A stretch of 64,000 nt of DNA from Trematomus loennbergii. Its lineage: Eukaryota > Chordata > Actinopteri > Perciformes > Nototheniidae. Position numbers and translations under genes: made by a program. The stretch spans positions 266,001-330,000 of the forward strand of contig JAAOOA010000447.1 of assembly GCA_012861695.1 (NCBI GenBank), given 5' to 3'. The notes beneath the pieces are model-generated. The model saw only the letters and a list, made by a program, of their open reading frames with translations. It was not told where the DNA came from and did not search any database. Numbering within the stretch: position 1 is the stretch's first letter; every line of letters begins with the position of its first letter. Below, one piece after another: positions 1-15,940 of this stretch.

Positions 1-357
1 TAACGCTTCATTTGACCCTCACTCGTTAATGAGACCCTGAGATTATTGAAGTTCCTCGCTTGGGCCGAAACTCCCAGCCAACACGGATGGAGCAATCCAC
101 CTCGGCCTCAGACTAGGAGGTGCTCGGCTGAAACTACCCAAATGAGTGCTGTAGGTCTAACACTTGTGCCAAATCAACAACAATGAAGCTCTTTGTAGAG
201 GCTTTAAAGAAGTCTGTGCTAATAATCATTTTGTGAATTGTGTCTTGTTTCACTACAATGATAATATCCATGATGGTGATCCCAAACCACAACAGCATTG
301 CTGATGTTGGTATTGACTATTACTGCTGCCGAAGTCAAAACTGTACTTTGCTCTGAC
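1..357. other. No gene seen; intron-like flank of the NLR remnant
   Basis: No convincing open frame or repeat termini were found. Because the NLR on the minus strand continues toward lower coordinates, this is most likely the intron after its first visible LRR exon. Further LRR exons would lie outside the window. Confidence 0.4.
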
Positions 358-531
358 CTGAGAGTCTTCAGTCACAGTGTGGACTCTCCAGTCCAGCAGA
401 CAGCAGCTTCACTCCTGAATCCTGCAGGTCATTGTTACTCAGGTCCAGCTCTCTCAGACTAGAGGGACTGGGAGCTGAGGACTGAGGACAGAGCTGCACA
501 GCTTCTCTCTGACAGGTTACAGCCACTCAGC
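358..531 (-). pseudogene. NLR leucine-rich-repeat exon (174 bp), internally frameshifted
   Basis: On the minus strand an acceptor (..TCTTCAG) precedes position 531 and a donor (GTCAGA) follows 358, giving exactly 174 bp, the usual size of one fish NLR LRR exon. The translation has the ribonuclease-inhibitor-type LRR pattern: [11 protein letters not shown] near the start, then [15 protein letters not shown] and [11 protein letters not shown]. The middle part is only readable after a one-base shift: an extra C near 455 creates an in-frame TAG, and a missing base near 375 restores the exon length. The LRRs of such receptors are thought to sense ligand. This exon belongs with the NACHT exon at 617-2403. 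Confidence 0.75.
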
Positions 532-616
532 CTGAAGAGACGATGAGGACAACAGTTATTCAGGAGACAGCAGTGTATTAATAACTGATTCACTAAATCA
601 AATTATCTGTACTTAC

Positions 617-2403
617 AGAGCTTTGTTGGAGGCTTTGACCACTGGCAGCAGCCTCAGAAGAGCCTCCTCTGAAGCAGAGTATTTCTTCAGGTCAAACTCT
701 TCCAGATCTTCTCCTGATGACAGTAAGATGAAGACCAGAGCTGACCACAGAGCAGGAGACAGTTTCTCTGTGGAGAGACTTCCTGATCTCAGGGACTGCT
801 GGATCTCCTCCACTAGAGAACGATCATTCAGTTCATTCAGACAGTGGAACAGGTTGATGCTTCTCTCTGCAGACAGATCCTCTTCTATCTTCTTCTTGAT
901 GTACTGGACTGTTTCCTGGTTGATCTGAGCCACTTCCTGTCTGTGTCAGCAGGCCTCGTAGGAGTTTCTGATTGGTTTCCAGTGAAAGACCCAGGAGAAG
1001 CGACAGGAACAAGTCCAGGTGTCCGTTTGGACTCTGTAAGGCCTGTCCACAGCACTCTGGTAGAGATGTGTTAGTTTAGGTTTGACTTCAGACTTCTGGG
1101 AGGTTGTTGGTTCTTCTGCCAGCAGGTTGACTCCAGAGGTGATGAAGGTCAGATGGACATGAAGAGCAGCCAGAAACTCCTGAACGCTCAGATGGACGAA
1201 GCAGAACACTTGTTCTGGTACAGTCCTCTCTCCTCTCTAAAGACCTCTGTGAACACTCCTGAGTACACTGAGGCTGCTCTGATATCGATGCCACACTCTG
1301 TCAGGTCGGACTTATAGAAGATCAGGTTGCCTTTCTGCAGCTGCTCAAAAGACAGTTTCCCCAGAGACTCCATCATCTTCCTGCTCTCTGGACTCCAGTG
1401 TGATCTGTCTCAGCTCCTCCATCATACTTGAGTTCTTCACTTTGGACTGAACCACCAGGAAGTGGATGTACATCTCAGTCAGGGTCTTGGGCAGCTCTCC
1501 TCCCTCTCTGGTTTTCAACACCTCCTCCAGAACTGAAGCAGAGATCCAGCAGAAGACTGGGATGTGGCACATGATGTGGAGGCTTCGTGAGGTCTTGATG
1601 TGGGAGATGATGGTGCCGGCCTGCTCCTGATCTCTGAATCTCTTCCTGAAGTACTCCTCCTTCTGTGGGTCAGTGAACCCTCGGACCTCTGTCACCATGT
1701 CCACACACTCAGGAGGGATCTGATTGGCTGCTGCAGGTCGTGTGGTTATCCAGAGGCGAGCAGAGGGAAGCAGCTTCCCCCTGATGAGGTTTGTCAGCAG
1801 CACATCCACTGAGGTGGACTCTGTGACGTCAGTCAGGATCTCAGTGTTGTGGAAGTCCAGAGGAAGTCGACACTCATCCAGACCGTCAAAGATGAACACA
1901 ACCGGGAACTGATCAAACCTGCAGATTCCTGCGTCTCTGGTTTCAGAGAAGAAGTGATGAACAAGTTCCACCAAGCTGTACTTGTTCTCTCTCACCACAT
2001 TCAGCTCTCTGAAGGTGAATGGAAATATGAACTGGATGTCCTGGTTGGCTTTGCCTTCAGCCCAGTCCAGAGTGAACTTCTGTGTTAAGACTGTTTTCCC
2101 AATGCCAGCCACGCCCTTTGTCATCACTGCTCTGATTGGTGCATCTCTTCCAGGTGAGGCTTTAAAGAAGTCTTCTTGTCTGATGGTTGTTTCTGGTCTG
2201 TCTGGTTTCCTGGATGCTGTTTCAATCTGTCTGACCTCATGTTCAGCATTGACCTCTGCAGACCCCCCCTCTGTGATGTAGAGCTCTGTGTAGATCTGGT
2301 TCAGAAGGGTTGGGTTTCCTGCTTTAGCAATGCCCTCAAACACACACTGGAACCTCTCCTTCAGGGTGGACTTAAGTTTACGCTGACACACTCCAGCAAG
2401 TTT
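617..2403 (-). pseudogene. NLRC3-like fish NLR: FISNA + NACHT exon, several frameshifts
   Basis: This is the large exon of a fish-expanded NLR (NLR-C / NLRC3-like), a cytosolic innate immune sensor. Reading right to left it starts after an acceptor at 2404-2405 with a FISNA segment ([20 protein letters not shown]), then NACHT. Walker A GVAGIGKT lies at about 2090-2115, Walker B reads [10 protein letters not shown], and sensor-1-like TTRPAA follows. The winged-helix/NAD2 part (IFCFVHLS-type motif, VQEFLAALHVHL) and a helical tail ending LLPVVKASNKAL complete it before a donor at 616. The intact frame is lost by 1-bp changes near 1410-1436, at about 1208 (one G missing before TGTTCTGC) and near 1040. 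No nonsense codon occurs apart from these shifts, so this is either a young pseudogene or an intact gene carrying assembly indels. Neighbouring exons are 358-531, 2548-2771 and 2911-2989, all on the minus strand. Confidence 0.85.
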
Positions 2404-2547
2404 CTGAAAGAACACACAACAAAAGATCATGTGGTCCCACTGTAACTCTGGTTCTCTGAATAAAATATGGATATATGTTGGTCTCTAGAGACATCAGCAG
2501 ATGAGACATTTATCCAGAGTGTTAAATCTTTATAGAAACCCTCTTAC

Positions 2548-2771
2548 TGCTGCAGACGGTCAGCCAGCTCCTCCTGCTTCATGCTCCTCAGGAAGTGCAG
2601 TGTGATGTTCACAAATGCCTCTCTTCTGCTCCTCTGCTCTTCATCCTCAGCCTCCAACACCTCCTCATCATCACTCTGACTCTCTAAGCCTTCTGGGTAA
2701 TCTGAACTCAGAGCCTTCTGGATCTTCTTCAGCTCGCTCTTCACAAAGGTGACGATGTGGTCCTCCAGCAG
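2548..2771 (-). CDS. NLR N-terminal helical exon (upstream of FISNA)
   Basis: Acceptor ..GTTCCAG precedes 2771 and donor GTAAGAG follows 2548, giving 224 bp. The product begins LLEDHIVTFVKSELKKIQKA and ends LRSMKQEELADRLQQ, with an acidic linker (SDDEEVLEAEDEEQRSRRE) between. This helical segment sits directly before FISNA in fish NLRC3-like proteins. The frame is open throughout, unlike the two downstream exons. Confidence 0.75.
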
Positions 2772-2910
2772 CTGGAACATCACATGAACGACACAAACTA
2801 TAAACCATGGATCCAAACATCAGATCCAGACAGACTGACTCTCTAAAAGTGCAGCATGGAGATGACTGTGAGCAGAAGAGAGGTCAAGTATCTGTAGTAC
2901 ATGTACTCAC

Positions 2911-2989
2911 CGTAAATATGGAGTCCAGCTGTGTCTGATGCTGCTGGGCAGACTGACCACCGGGAACCTCCGAGCTCTCCTGGTCCCCT
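2911..2989 (-). CDS. NLR short N-terminal linker exon
   Basis: A 79-bp exon between acceptor ..CCTCCACAG (2990-2991 on the minus strand) and donor GTGAGTAC. It encodes GDQESSEVPGGQSAQQHQTQ followed by LDSIFT, the Gln/Ser-rich linker typical of the N terminus of fish NLRC3-like receptors. No earlier exon with the start codon was found at higher coordinates, so the 5' end is either lost or beyond the repeat-rich stretch. Confidence 0.65.
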
Positions 2990-4250
2990 CTGTGGAGGAA
3001 CCATGAAGCATTAGCTCACATTATGTCTGTCCACACAGAGACACACTCAGGGTGAAGGAGGACAGGGGAACAGGCTGGTGGTCCTGTGCGTCAGCGGGAA
3101 CTTTGCACTACAGGAATACAGTGGAGGAAATAATGATTTGATCCCTTTCTGATTTTGAAAGTTTACCCACTATGGGCATAAATATGTCTCATAATTATTT
3201 GTGTGAACAGAAAAATAATGTGTTGTAAATATGTGATTTGTAAATGTAACACCATCCACAAATGCATTTAAAAGATTTACAAACTCTCAAATAAATTTGC
3301 AAATGTAAAACGGATCTGCAAATATTTTTACAAATAAAAAAAAGATCTGTGAATATCTCTTTAACATTGACAACTTTCGATCAGGCATTTGTGAATCCAT
3401 TTTGTATTTGTCGACCAAAAATGCGCTTGTGGATCTCAAATCTCTGCTTGTGGATCGTCTTTTTACACACACAGAGTTTTGAGACATACTTTCCGCCGGT
3501 CTCGGCTAAAATCTACTCGTGTCACTCGTTTATTTTCGGAAACCACGTGATGGCCTGCTGATGACGACATTTCTGCATGATTTCAAAGTAAGAGCATGAT
3601 GGTTTGTTTAATGCTCTGTTTTTGTATTATAATGAACAGCGGAACGTTAGATGCATTCTTCATCACATCATCATCATCATGTTATAGTGATACAGTTAGT
3701 TTGTGTTAGTTTATTGGTTCAATACAGCATATATCGTATGCATTGATGTTGAAGTAGAGGCTATACGCCACGGGGAGCAGCTGGCAGCGAAGCAGCCCAG
3801 AGATAACTCTTTCTTCATTGTTTTTTGTGAATTCAGTCAAGCGGGTCAAAGTTACAAAGCACTTCACATCCAACACACTCTCACTCCCTGAACGTCCAGG
3901 AGCGACGCTTGGTCAGGGTCCCGTGGCGTGCAGTTGGGACGCGCCGAGGCTCCTTCAGCTTCATAAACGGACGCAAAGAGCTTTCAACTGATTGCAATGT
4001 ATTCCCATCGGCGGCGGTATTTGACGCTCAGGGAAGCACCGCATCGGTCCATGTCGGCGGCATTTAAAGGCAATGTGAGCGTCCATTCCCATTTAGACGC
4101 TTCTTGTGAGACTTGTGTTTAGTTTCGGAAAAATGGTTCGTATCGTCAGTTAGCTGAGTTTCTTCCCGTTAAGTGGGTATGACACATTAATAGGTTGTTA
4201 AATGTTAAGAAGCCCTGAGACACAGTTTCGTTACTCATAATATCCACTAG
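2990..4250. other. Repeat-rich spacer, no gene recognised
   Basis: AT-rich sequence with many short TTTACAAAT/ATTTGCAAA-like words (3220-3440), then GC-richer sequence (3900-4080) that looks like an old dispersed repeat. The last 160 bp (4089-4245) is shared with 23706-24880. No coding exon could be supported. Confidence 0.4.
4089..4245 (+). repeat. Dispersed repeat copy with intact (empty) target site
   Basis: About 150 bp starting near TTTAGACGCTTCTTGTGAG closely match 23706-23803 plus 24809-24850. In the distal copy a 1,005-bp element interrupts the sequence after CATTAAT. Here the same place (about 4186-4192) is uninterrupted, so this copy serves as the empty site that proves the insertion. 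Confidence 0.7.
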
Positions 4251-4255
4251 TTACC

Positions 4256-4925
4256 TGTATAAAAGACACCTGTCCACAGATCAATCAATCAGATTCCAAC
4301 CTCTCCACCATGGGCAAGACTAAAGAGCTGTCTAAGGACCTCAGGGTGATATTGTAGACCTGCACCAGGCTGGGATCGGCTACAAGACCATCAGAAAGCA
4401 GCTTGGTGAGAAGGAGACAACTGTTGGTGCCATTATTCAGAAATAGAAGCAACACAAAATGGCATCAGTCGCCCTCGGTCTGGGGCTCCACACAAGATCT
4501 GGCCCCGTGGGGTATTGATGATCATGAGAAAGATGAGGTATCAGCAAAGAACTACACGGGAGAAACTTGTTAATGATCTCAAGGCAGCTGGGTCCACAGT
4601 CACCAAGAAAACTATTGGTAACACACCGCACCATAATGGATCAAATCCTGCAGCGCCTAAAGGTCTCCTGCTCAAGAAGGAACATGAATGGCCGTCTGAA
4701 GTTTGACAATGAACATCTGAATGATTCAGAGAAGGCTTGGGAGAAGGTGATGTGGTCAGATGAGACCAGAATCGCCATCTTTGGCATCAACTGGAGACGC
4801 CGTGTATGGAGGAAGAGATGCTGACTATAACCCCTAGAACACCATCCCCACGTCAAGCATGGAGGTGGAAACATTATGCTTTGGTGTTACTCTGCAAGGA
4901 GACAGAAGACAGTAGCTCAACATTG
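4256..4925 (+). mobile_element. Truncated Tc1-like DNA transposon
   Basis: Contains the degenerate Tc1 transposase described at 4311-4890. Sequence similarity to Tc1 elements stops shortly after the block encoding KHGGGNIMLW (about 4855-4885), so the last part of the catalytic domain and the right terminal repeat are gone. No target TA duplication could be assigned. Confidence 0.75.
4311..4890 (+). pseudogene. Tc1 transposase relic
   Basis: Starts ATGGGCAAGACTAAAGAGC, giving [12 protein letters not shown], the classic Tc1 paired-type HTH start. Then come a second HTH ([20 protein letters not shown]), the GRPR-like linker region, [20 protein letters not shown], and part of the DDE domain (WSDETRIAIFGIN). 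Several in-frame stops (for example TAG in place of Lys at about 4354 and 4446) and frameshifts are present. It is inactive, and the terminal catalytic block is missing. Confidence 0.85.
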
Positions 4926-4973
4926 AAGTTACCCTGATTTGGATGAAAGTCGGTGCATTGAGAGAGGGTGCCT

Positions 4974-7563
4974 CACCGGTGACTTACCTAAAGTCACGTG
5001 CATGTATCCCTTGGCATATGGGAGATATGAGCCTGTACATTTCAAATACATAACTGCATTGTCTCGGGTATTTGAAGTGTAGAGTACTGTATCTCAACAA
5101 TGCATTGAGACAGGAAGGTGACACCTGGACTGTGCTATCTTGGCCACCCTATGATTTATTGGTGTGAAAATGAGTGAATTGGACAATTACAAAATTCTAG
5201 AAGTCTTGCATGGCCGACAAACTTGGTCCAGGACACATTCAGTGTTCGAAATGGGGGGAGCTCCCCGAAGGCCGACTTTGAGATAAATAGGGGGAGCCCA
5301 AAGAAATCGTGCATATTTGTGTCACACAGATTAGAAATGTTGAGTTTCTGTAAATAAAAGTTCTTGAAATAAATTAAAGTCATTGTTCATTACAGTTTCT
5401 GAATATTCGTTTTACATTTGTGAATATTTCTGTGTGTTGCCATCTGTACGTGGCGGTGCTGCATTCTTTACGCTACTTACGTTGCTATGGTACGGTGGCG
5501 CCGGCGCGGTATTTGAAATGTTCATATTGATATTGTTTAACAACAACGAATTGGCTTTGTAATAAAGAAAATGGCGAAATGAAAACAGCCAAGCGTCGCA
5601 GCTTTTGGTTTCACAAGTAAAGAAGCAAAGGAGTCTAAAAATGAAAATGTCAACCGAACAACTTTTAGTTCTCCAGCTGTCAGCGGCGTTAGGGTCGATT
5701 TTGACAGCCCGGTTCCACCTGCACTAGCGAACCTGACGCTGGCGATGCCCATGACGGCCTGCCTTTTAACTGGACACTGAAAAGATGGAGTGAGTGGAAA
5801 GAAAAGTATCCATGGCTTTTCATAACAAATAAAAAATGTGGATGTGAGATTTGCAAAGAGGCAATGTTATTGTGCTTTGGCAGTAATACCGTCTGTAGTA
5901 GTAGCAGAGTGTTTTTATAGCAATTGATCGCATCCGCGCTGCTGCGCCAGTCAACAGAGCGTGAGTGTGACATGTTTAGTAGCAGGATGTGCACTAAAAA
6001 ATAGGGCTCCCCCGAAAGCAAATGGGTAATTCGAACACTGGACACATTGGGTCCTCTGGATCACACCCACAATGTTTGGGGGCCATGCACACCTGCTTTG
6101 GACCCCTCTGGGTCTGGGTGTTTTAGGAGCGCCCAGCCATTTACGGGACTTTTGGGCGAAACCGGCCTTGAGTTATGGCATTTTGGGGCGAAGTGGGAGT
6201 TTTGGGCAGAATGGGCCTTTAGCCCCCAATAAGGGGTCCCACGAAGTGGACTCGGGTACTTGAAGCGTACGGGGCCCGCATGCACGTAGCACCCCCAACA
6301 GCCAAAAGCGTGTTGGTGCAGCGCCCCGGCCACTTCCTGCCGGCATCAGGCAATTTGTATACAAAGTGGCCGTAGTGGTCCATCGCTAGGGACAGCCTGA
6401 GTTTTCAGATGGAGTTTCACTGCCCCTCCCAGTGTGGACGTTCACAACTAAACACTTTGGACATGAGGAGGGGTCGGACAACACTTTATACAAACTGGTT
6501 TTATTCTATCATAACCGGACTCTTACTATGAGTTACAGCTTACTTCTGATCAGCAGATGGAGGTCGTCCTTTAAAGTTTATGACGTCTTCCATCGACCGG
6601 TCGCTCTTTAGGGACAGACAGCTGGGAGAGTCTGGTCTCTGTTGCTGGACCCTGAAACAGAAACAGATGCATACATTGGCGTTGCCTTCACTTCATACCG
6701 ACTACTTTTGTTGGAAGATTAAAGTTAGTTTATTAATAAAGCACATTTCAGACACAGAGGGAATTCAAAGTGCTTACATAGGCATTAACACATAATCATT
6801 TAAATACATAAAGAGATCAAATAAGCACCCCGGCCGCTTCCTGCCGGCATCAGGCAATTTGTATACAAAGTGGCCGTAGTGGTCCATCGCTAGGCACTCT
6901 GTACATGTCCGGGAAGAAACCCATGTTACGGCTGTCTATAAGTAGGCCCTTTCACTAACTCTCACTGTTCAAATAAACCTACCGTTAAAATGATAGACTG
7001 TTCATTCTTTGTAAGAGGGCAAACTTACAAAACCTGCAAGGAATCAAATAACTATTTCCTTCACTGTATTTATTTCCAGCTACTGTTGAAGACCAGAGGA
7101 TTCTGTCCATCCTTCATTCTGGTCTTCCTGAAACGTGGCTGTGTGGATAGACTCTGGACTCTGCAGCTGGCTAACAGCTGTTCATCAGGAAAGGAGAGAC
7201 CTAGGGACAGTTCTTACACCAGCCCCCGTTACCCCCCCAGCTCCACCTCCAGCACCGGGTCGGACAACACTTTATACAAACTGGTTTTATTCTATCATAA
7301 CCGGACTCTTACTATGAGTTACAGCTTACCTCTGATCAGCAGATGGAGGACGTCCTTTAAAGTCTATGTAGGCGCCCTTCGAGTTGTCGCTCTTTAGGGA
7401 CAGACAGCTGGGAGAGTCTGGTCTCTGCTGCTGGACCCTGAAACAGAAACAGATGCATACATTGGCGTTGCCTTCACTTCATACCGACTACTTTTGTTGT
7501 AAGATTAAAGTTAGTTTATTAATAAAGCACATTTCAGACACAGAGGGAATTCAAAGTGCTTTA
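4974..7563 (+). repeat. Large direct duplication, copy A (2.6 kb)
   Basis: Begins CACCGGTGACTTACC, as does copy B at about 7566. Shared blocks are 4974-5231 with 7566-7823, 6049-6790 with 12158-12885, and 6893-7230 with 12932-13270. The block TCGGACAACACTTTATAC recurs at 6473, 7259, 12583 and 13481, so smaller duplications are nested inside. Copy A holds the 801-bp hAT derivative. The end of several sub-blocks (AATTCAAAGTGCTTTAC) resembles a minus-strand L2-type LINE tail. No gene lies in the non-hAT part. Confidence 0.8.
5240..6040 (+). mobile_element. Non-autonomous hAT (801 bp), internal-deletion derivative
   Basis: Flanked by a perfect 8-bp direct repeat GACACATT (5232-5239 and 6041-6048), the hAT signature. 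Termini are CAGTGTTCGAA at the left and its inverse TTCGAACACTG at the right. The interior matches both ends of the 4.3-kb element at 7832-12149. It keeps the start of the transposase (ATG at 5571, then an immediate TGA) and the zinc-finger start (KRWSEWKEKYPW near 5780). The Glu-Glu-Ala repeat and nearly all of the transposase core are missing. Both deletion joints fall at very short matches (GACAGC; AA). Confidence 0.92.
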
Positions 7564-8161
7564 CACCGGTGACTTACCTAAAGTCACGTGCATGTATCCC
7601 TTGGCATATGGGAGATATGAGCCTGTACATTTCAAATACATAACTGCATTGTCTCGGGTATTTGAAGTGTAGAGTACTGTATCTCAACAATGCATTGAGA
7701 CAGGAAGGTGACACCTGGACTGTGCTATCTTGGCCACCCTATGATTTATTGGTGTGAAAATGGAGTGAATTGGACAATTAAAAAATTCTAGAAGTCTAGC
7801 ATGGCCGACAAACTTGGTCCAGGGACACATTCAGTGTTCGAAATGGGGGTGCTCCCCCGAAGGCCGACTTTGAGATAAATAGGGGAGCCCAAAGAAATCG
7901 TGCATATTTGTGTCACACAGATTAGAAATGTTGAGTTTCTGTAAATAAAAGTTCTTGAAATAAATTAAAGTCATTGTTCATTACAGTTTCTGAATATTCG
8001 TTTTACATTTGTGAATATTTCTGTGTGTTGCCATCTGTACGTGGCGGTGCTGCATTCTTTACGCTACTTACGTTGCTATGGTTACGGTGGCGCCGGCGCG
8101 GTATTTGAAATGTTCATATTGATATTGTTTAACAACAACAAATTGGCTTTGTAATAAAGAA

Positions 8162-12149
<3,988 letters not shown>

Positions 12150-13758
12150 GACACATTGGGTCCTCTGGATCACACCCACAACGTTTGGGGGCCATGCACA
12201 CCTGCTTTGGACCCCTCTGGGTCTGGGTGTTTTAGGAGCGCCCAGCCATTTCCCGGACTTTTGGGCGAAACCGGCCTTGAGTTATGGCATTTTGGGGCGA
12301 AGTGGGAGTTTTGGGCAGAATGGGCCTTTAGCCCCCAATAAGGGGTCCCACGAAGTGGACTCGGGGTACTTGAAGCGTACGGGGCCCGCATGCACGTAGC
12401 ACCCCCAACAGCCAAAAGCGTGTTGGTGCAGCGCCCCGGCCACTTCCTGCCGGCATCAGGCAATTTGTATACAAAGTGGCCGTAGTGGTCCATCGCTAGG
12501 GACAGCCTGAGTTTTCAGATGGAGTTTCACTGCCCCTCCCAGTGTGGACGTTCACAACTAAACACTTTGGACATGAGGAGGGGTCGGACAACACTTTATA
12601 CAAACTGGTTTTATTCTATCATAACCGGACTCTTACTATGAGTTACAGCTTACTTCTGATCAGCAGATGGAGGTCGTCCTTTAAAGTTCATGAAGTTGTC
12701 CATCGACCGGTCGCTCTTTAGAGACAGACAGCTGGAGAGTCTGGTCTCTGCTGCTGGACCCTGAAACAGAAACAGATGCATACATTGGCGTTGCCTTCAC
12801 TTCATACAGACTACTTTTGTTGTAAGATTAAAGTTAGTTTATTAATAAAGCACATTTCAGACACAGAGGGAATTCAAAGTGCCGGCATCAGGCAATTGTA
12901 TACAAAGTGGCCGTAGTGGTCCATCGCTAGGCACTCTGTACATGTCCGGGAAGAAACCCATGTTACGGCTGTCTATAAGTAGGCCCTTTCACTAACTCTC
13001 ACTGTTAAAATAAACCTACCGTTAAAATGATAGACTGTTCATTTCTTTGTAAGAGGGCAAACTTACAAAATCTGCAAGGAATCAAATAACTATTTCCTTC
13101 ACTGTATTTATTTCCAGCTACTGTTGAAGACCAGAGGATTCTGTCCATCCTTCATTCTGGTCTTCTGAAACGTGGCTGTGTGGATAGACACTGGACTCTG
13201 CAGCTGGCTAACAGCTGTTCATCAGGAAAGGAAAGACCTAGGGACAGTTCTTACACCAGCCCCCGTTACCCCCCCCAGCTCCACCTCCAGCACCATAGCA
13301 GGGGTCAGGGTTCACCTGGCAGTAGAGCTGGTTGTGACTTTGATGAAGGCTCAGTCTCCTCCATCAGAAGTGTTGTGAGATGGTGGAACAGCTTCTGGAC
13401 AGCCTGAGTTTTCAGATGGAGTTTCACTGCCCCTCCCAGTGTGGACGTTCACAACTAAACACTTTGGACATGAGGAGGGGTCGGACAACACTTTATACAC
13501 ACTGGTTTTATTCTATCATAACCGGACTCTTACTATGAGTTACAGCTTACCTCTGATCAGCAGATGGAGGTCGTCCTTTAAAGTCTATGACGTCGCCCTT
13601 CGACCGGTCGCTCTTTAGGGACAGACAGCTGGGAGAGTCTGGTCTCTGCTGCTGGACCCTGAAACAGAAACAGATGCATACATTGGCACGCTGGAGAAAA
13701 ATGATGAAATATATGTTTCATTTAAAGTCATTTTATATAACCATGTAGTGGTATAAAT

Positions 13759-14488
13759 TAGGGGTGTCACGGTTCACAGAATTCACGGTTCGGTACAACA
13801 AGAAAAAGCTAAATAAAGTCCCAAATGCATAATTCCAAGGTTGTTGTTATTTATTTTTGAACAGTAGTGCAAGTTTCAGTATAAAAGAAGGAACTCTAAC
13901 ATTTTGAATAATGAACTGTATTACACAGTTAAAAACAAACCCCAAACAGTAGCACAAACACTCAGATGGCCGTATTATCTATAATGGCTCATGTCAAACA
14001 AAAAGTTTTCATCAAGCTGTAAAACTAAAAAGAATGTCTTGAAAATATTACAAAATAAATAATAAGACAGTGTTTCAAAGGCGCATAGCCTATATATGGC
14101 AATAGCTTCCATTATTTATTTTGGTCTCTTTCATGTCTATTGGCTCGTTATTGGAGTCCACAGGGAACCAGAAATGTTCCCACACAGCTGATTTCAAAGA
14201 AGCAGGTGGGTTCTAGCTCCTGTGTGTTATCTGAAATCGCCATATTCATTTTTCTTCTTCTTGTTTTGTTAGTTTTGTTGTGTTTTCTTCTTGTTCTTCA
14301 TTTGTTATTTAAGGGCGGCTGGCAAACAGCTTGTAGGCGCAATACCGCCCCTGGATTATATATAGTGTAATGGATACTGCCCTGAGTGACAGACTTTTTT
14401 CCCACTCATAAAAAAAGGCGTATTCGTGTTGACTGCATGTCCCGAACTGTGACGGTTCAGGACGAATACGGATACCGTTACACCTCTA
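13759..14488 (+). mobile_element. Non-autonomous hAT-like element (730 bp)
   Basis: Perfect 8-bp target duplication GTATAAAT at 13751-13758 and 14489-14496. Imperfect terminal inverted repeats are TAGGGGTGTCACGGTTC at the left and the inverse of TAGAGGTGTAACGGTATC at the right. It is AT-rich inside with no transposase. The termini resemble the TAGGGGTGT group of vertebrate hAT elements. Confidence 0.88.
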
Positions 14489-14588
14489 GTATAAATCCAT
14501 CTGTATTGCCGATGTGTGAACAGACTGTAATTAAAATGTAAAACTTAAACGTTCTCGAGTGTCCTATATCAGCTGCTCTCTATTGCGG

Positions 14589-15386
14589 CTTTCACACCGG
14601 CGCTTTTCACTTTCTAGCTCCTCGCGAGAGCTTTTCTGGTTCAGCTCCCGTTTCCCTTTTCAGCTCCCGCTCTGTTCACACTGCCCAGAGCTGCCGCTGC
14701 TGCGTTATGACGTCACAGTTTACGTCGCTGATTTTCTCCCACAACAACAACGGGCCGGGGTCTGCGTCGGGTCGATGATCGTGTGCTTTTAATCATACGA
14801 AGCCAGATTAAATTAAATAACGACTTAGCTCACACGGCTCTAAAGTATTCACTGTCTGACTGTCACACAAGCAGCTGATACATATCCCCAGTTCCCCTTA
14901 AGTGAATGTGTGTCAGTCTGAATTGACGCTGTTTGGTGTCAGTCTGAATTGACGCTGTTTGGCATCACAACGCTGTTATGAAAGTTTCTCTGGTATAACA
15001 TGGGTGATGTTAGCATAGCAACCGAAGCTAAACTGACTACTTGCTAAGCCGTTTTTCTATAGGCACATTTTACGGCGTATTTTTCATTATGATTCTACTT
15101 CTGATAGTCGGACATGACAACCTGTATAGCCCATGTATCTCCACAATGATCAATAACAGCGAACGGATGGTCAAAGTAAGGTTTCCTGCACGCCTCGACG
15201 TAAGAGACGTAAGCGACGCCGCGTCATAGCTCCGAAGCTCTTGCCTCTGGACCGACAATTTTTTGGAGCTGGAAGTGAACCGCATTCCGGAGCTATGACG
15301 CGCCGCCACTGCGGTGTGAACAGGAAAAACCGGCGCTTTTCAGGCTCTAGCTCCCAGCAGGAGCTGGAAAAGCGCCGGTGTGAAAG
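14589..15386 (+). mobile_element. MITE-like element with 20-bp perfect inverted termini
   Basis: The left end CTTTCACACCGGCGCTTTTC is exactly the inverse complement of 15367-15386. A second inner inverted copy at about 15330-15379 makes a strong hairpin at the right end. A 26-bp tandem doublet lies at about 14910-14962. No coding capacity and no clear target duplication, so the superfamily is unassigned. Confidence 0.8.
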
Positions 15387-15940
15387 GGGCATATGTAAAG
15401 GATTTGTGAAGACGTGAAGTTTATCTACAAAGTGCCTGTCCTCTCTTCAGCTGCCCTACAGCCAGCAGTGTGAAGCTAATGTAAAAACATCTGTCTTTAT
15501 TGGATAACAGCGAGTTCATGCAGACCCGGTCTGATCTGGCCGGTTAAGTGCTGAGCTTTCTGTTTGCAGATTTAAGTTACAGTTAGCTCGCTAATGTTAC
15601 CGTAGCAAAAATACTACCTGAGCTGATAGTTGACTAGCTTGCAGTACAGTTGCTTTCTACTAGCCCAGAGCAACATGTTAACTGTAAGCTAAGCTAAGGT
15701 TAGCTCGCTAGCTGTTGGTTGCTTTCAGGGGTTGTGGGTACTGTAAGCTAGGAAAGGCTAAGCCTTCCCAAATATTGTTGTCACTGCATCCTGGTCAAAT
15801 TAAAATATAATGTATAATGTTTGTGACATTAGCGCTGCTATGCAGCCACTTGACGGCGTGCAAGCGCCTGCGCAGGCATGTTTGTGTCAAGCGGCTTGTG
15901 ATCATCACATCACGACAGCGAAGCCTCAAAAATGGATATA
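15387..15940. other. No gene seen
   Basis: Contains several TTAGCTCGCTA/GCTAGC words (15580-15740) but no repeat termini, exon or promoter that could be supported. Confidence 0.4.

Noticed and set aside
6990..7397. 135-codon frame in the duplicated segment
   Set aside because: It falls across joined repeat blocks and is not preserved in copy B.
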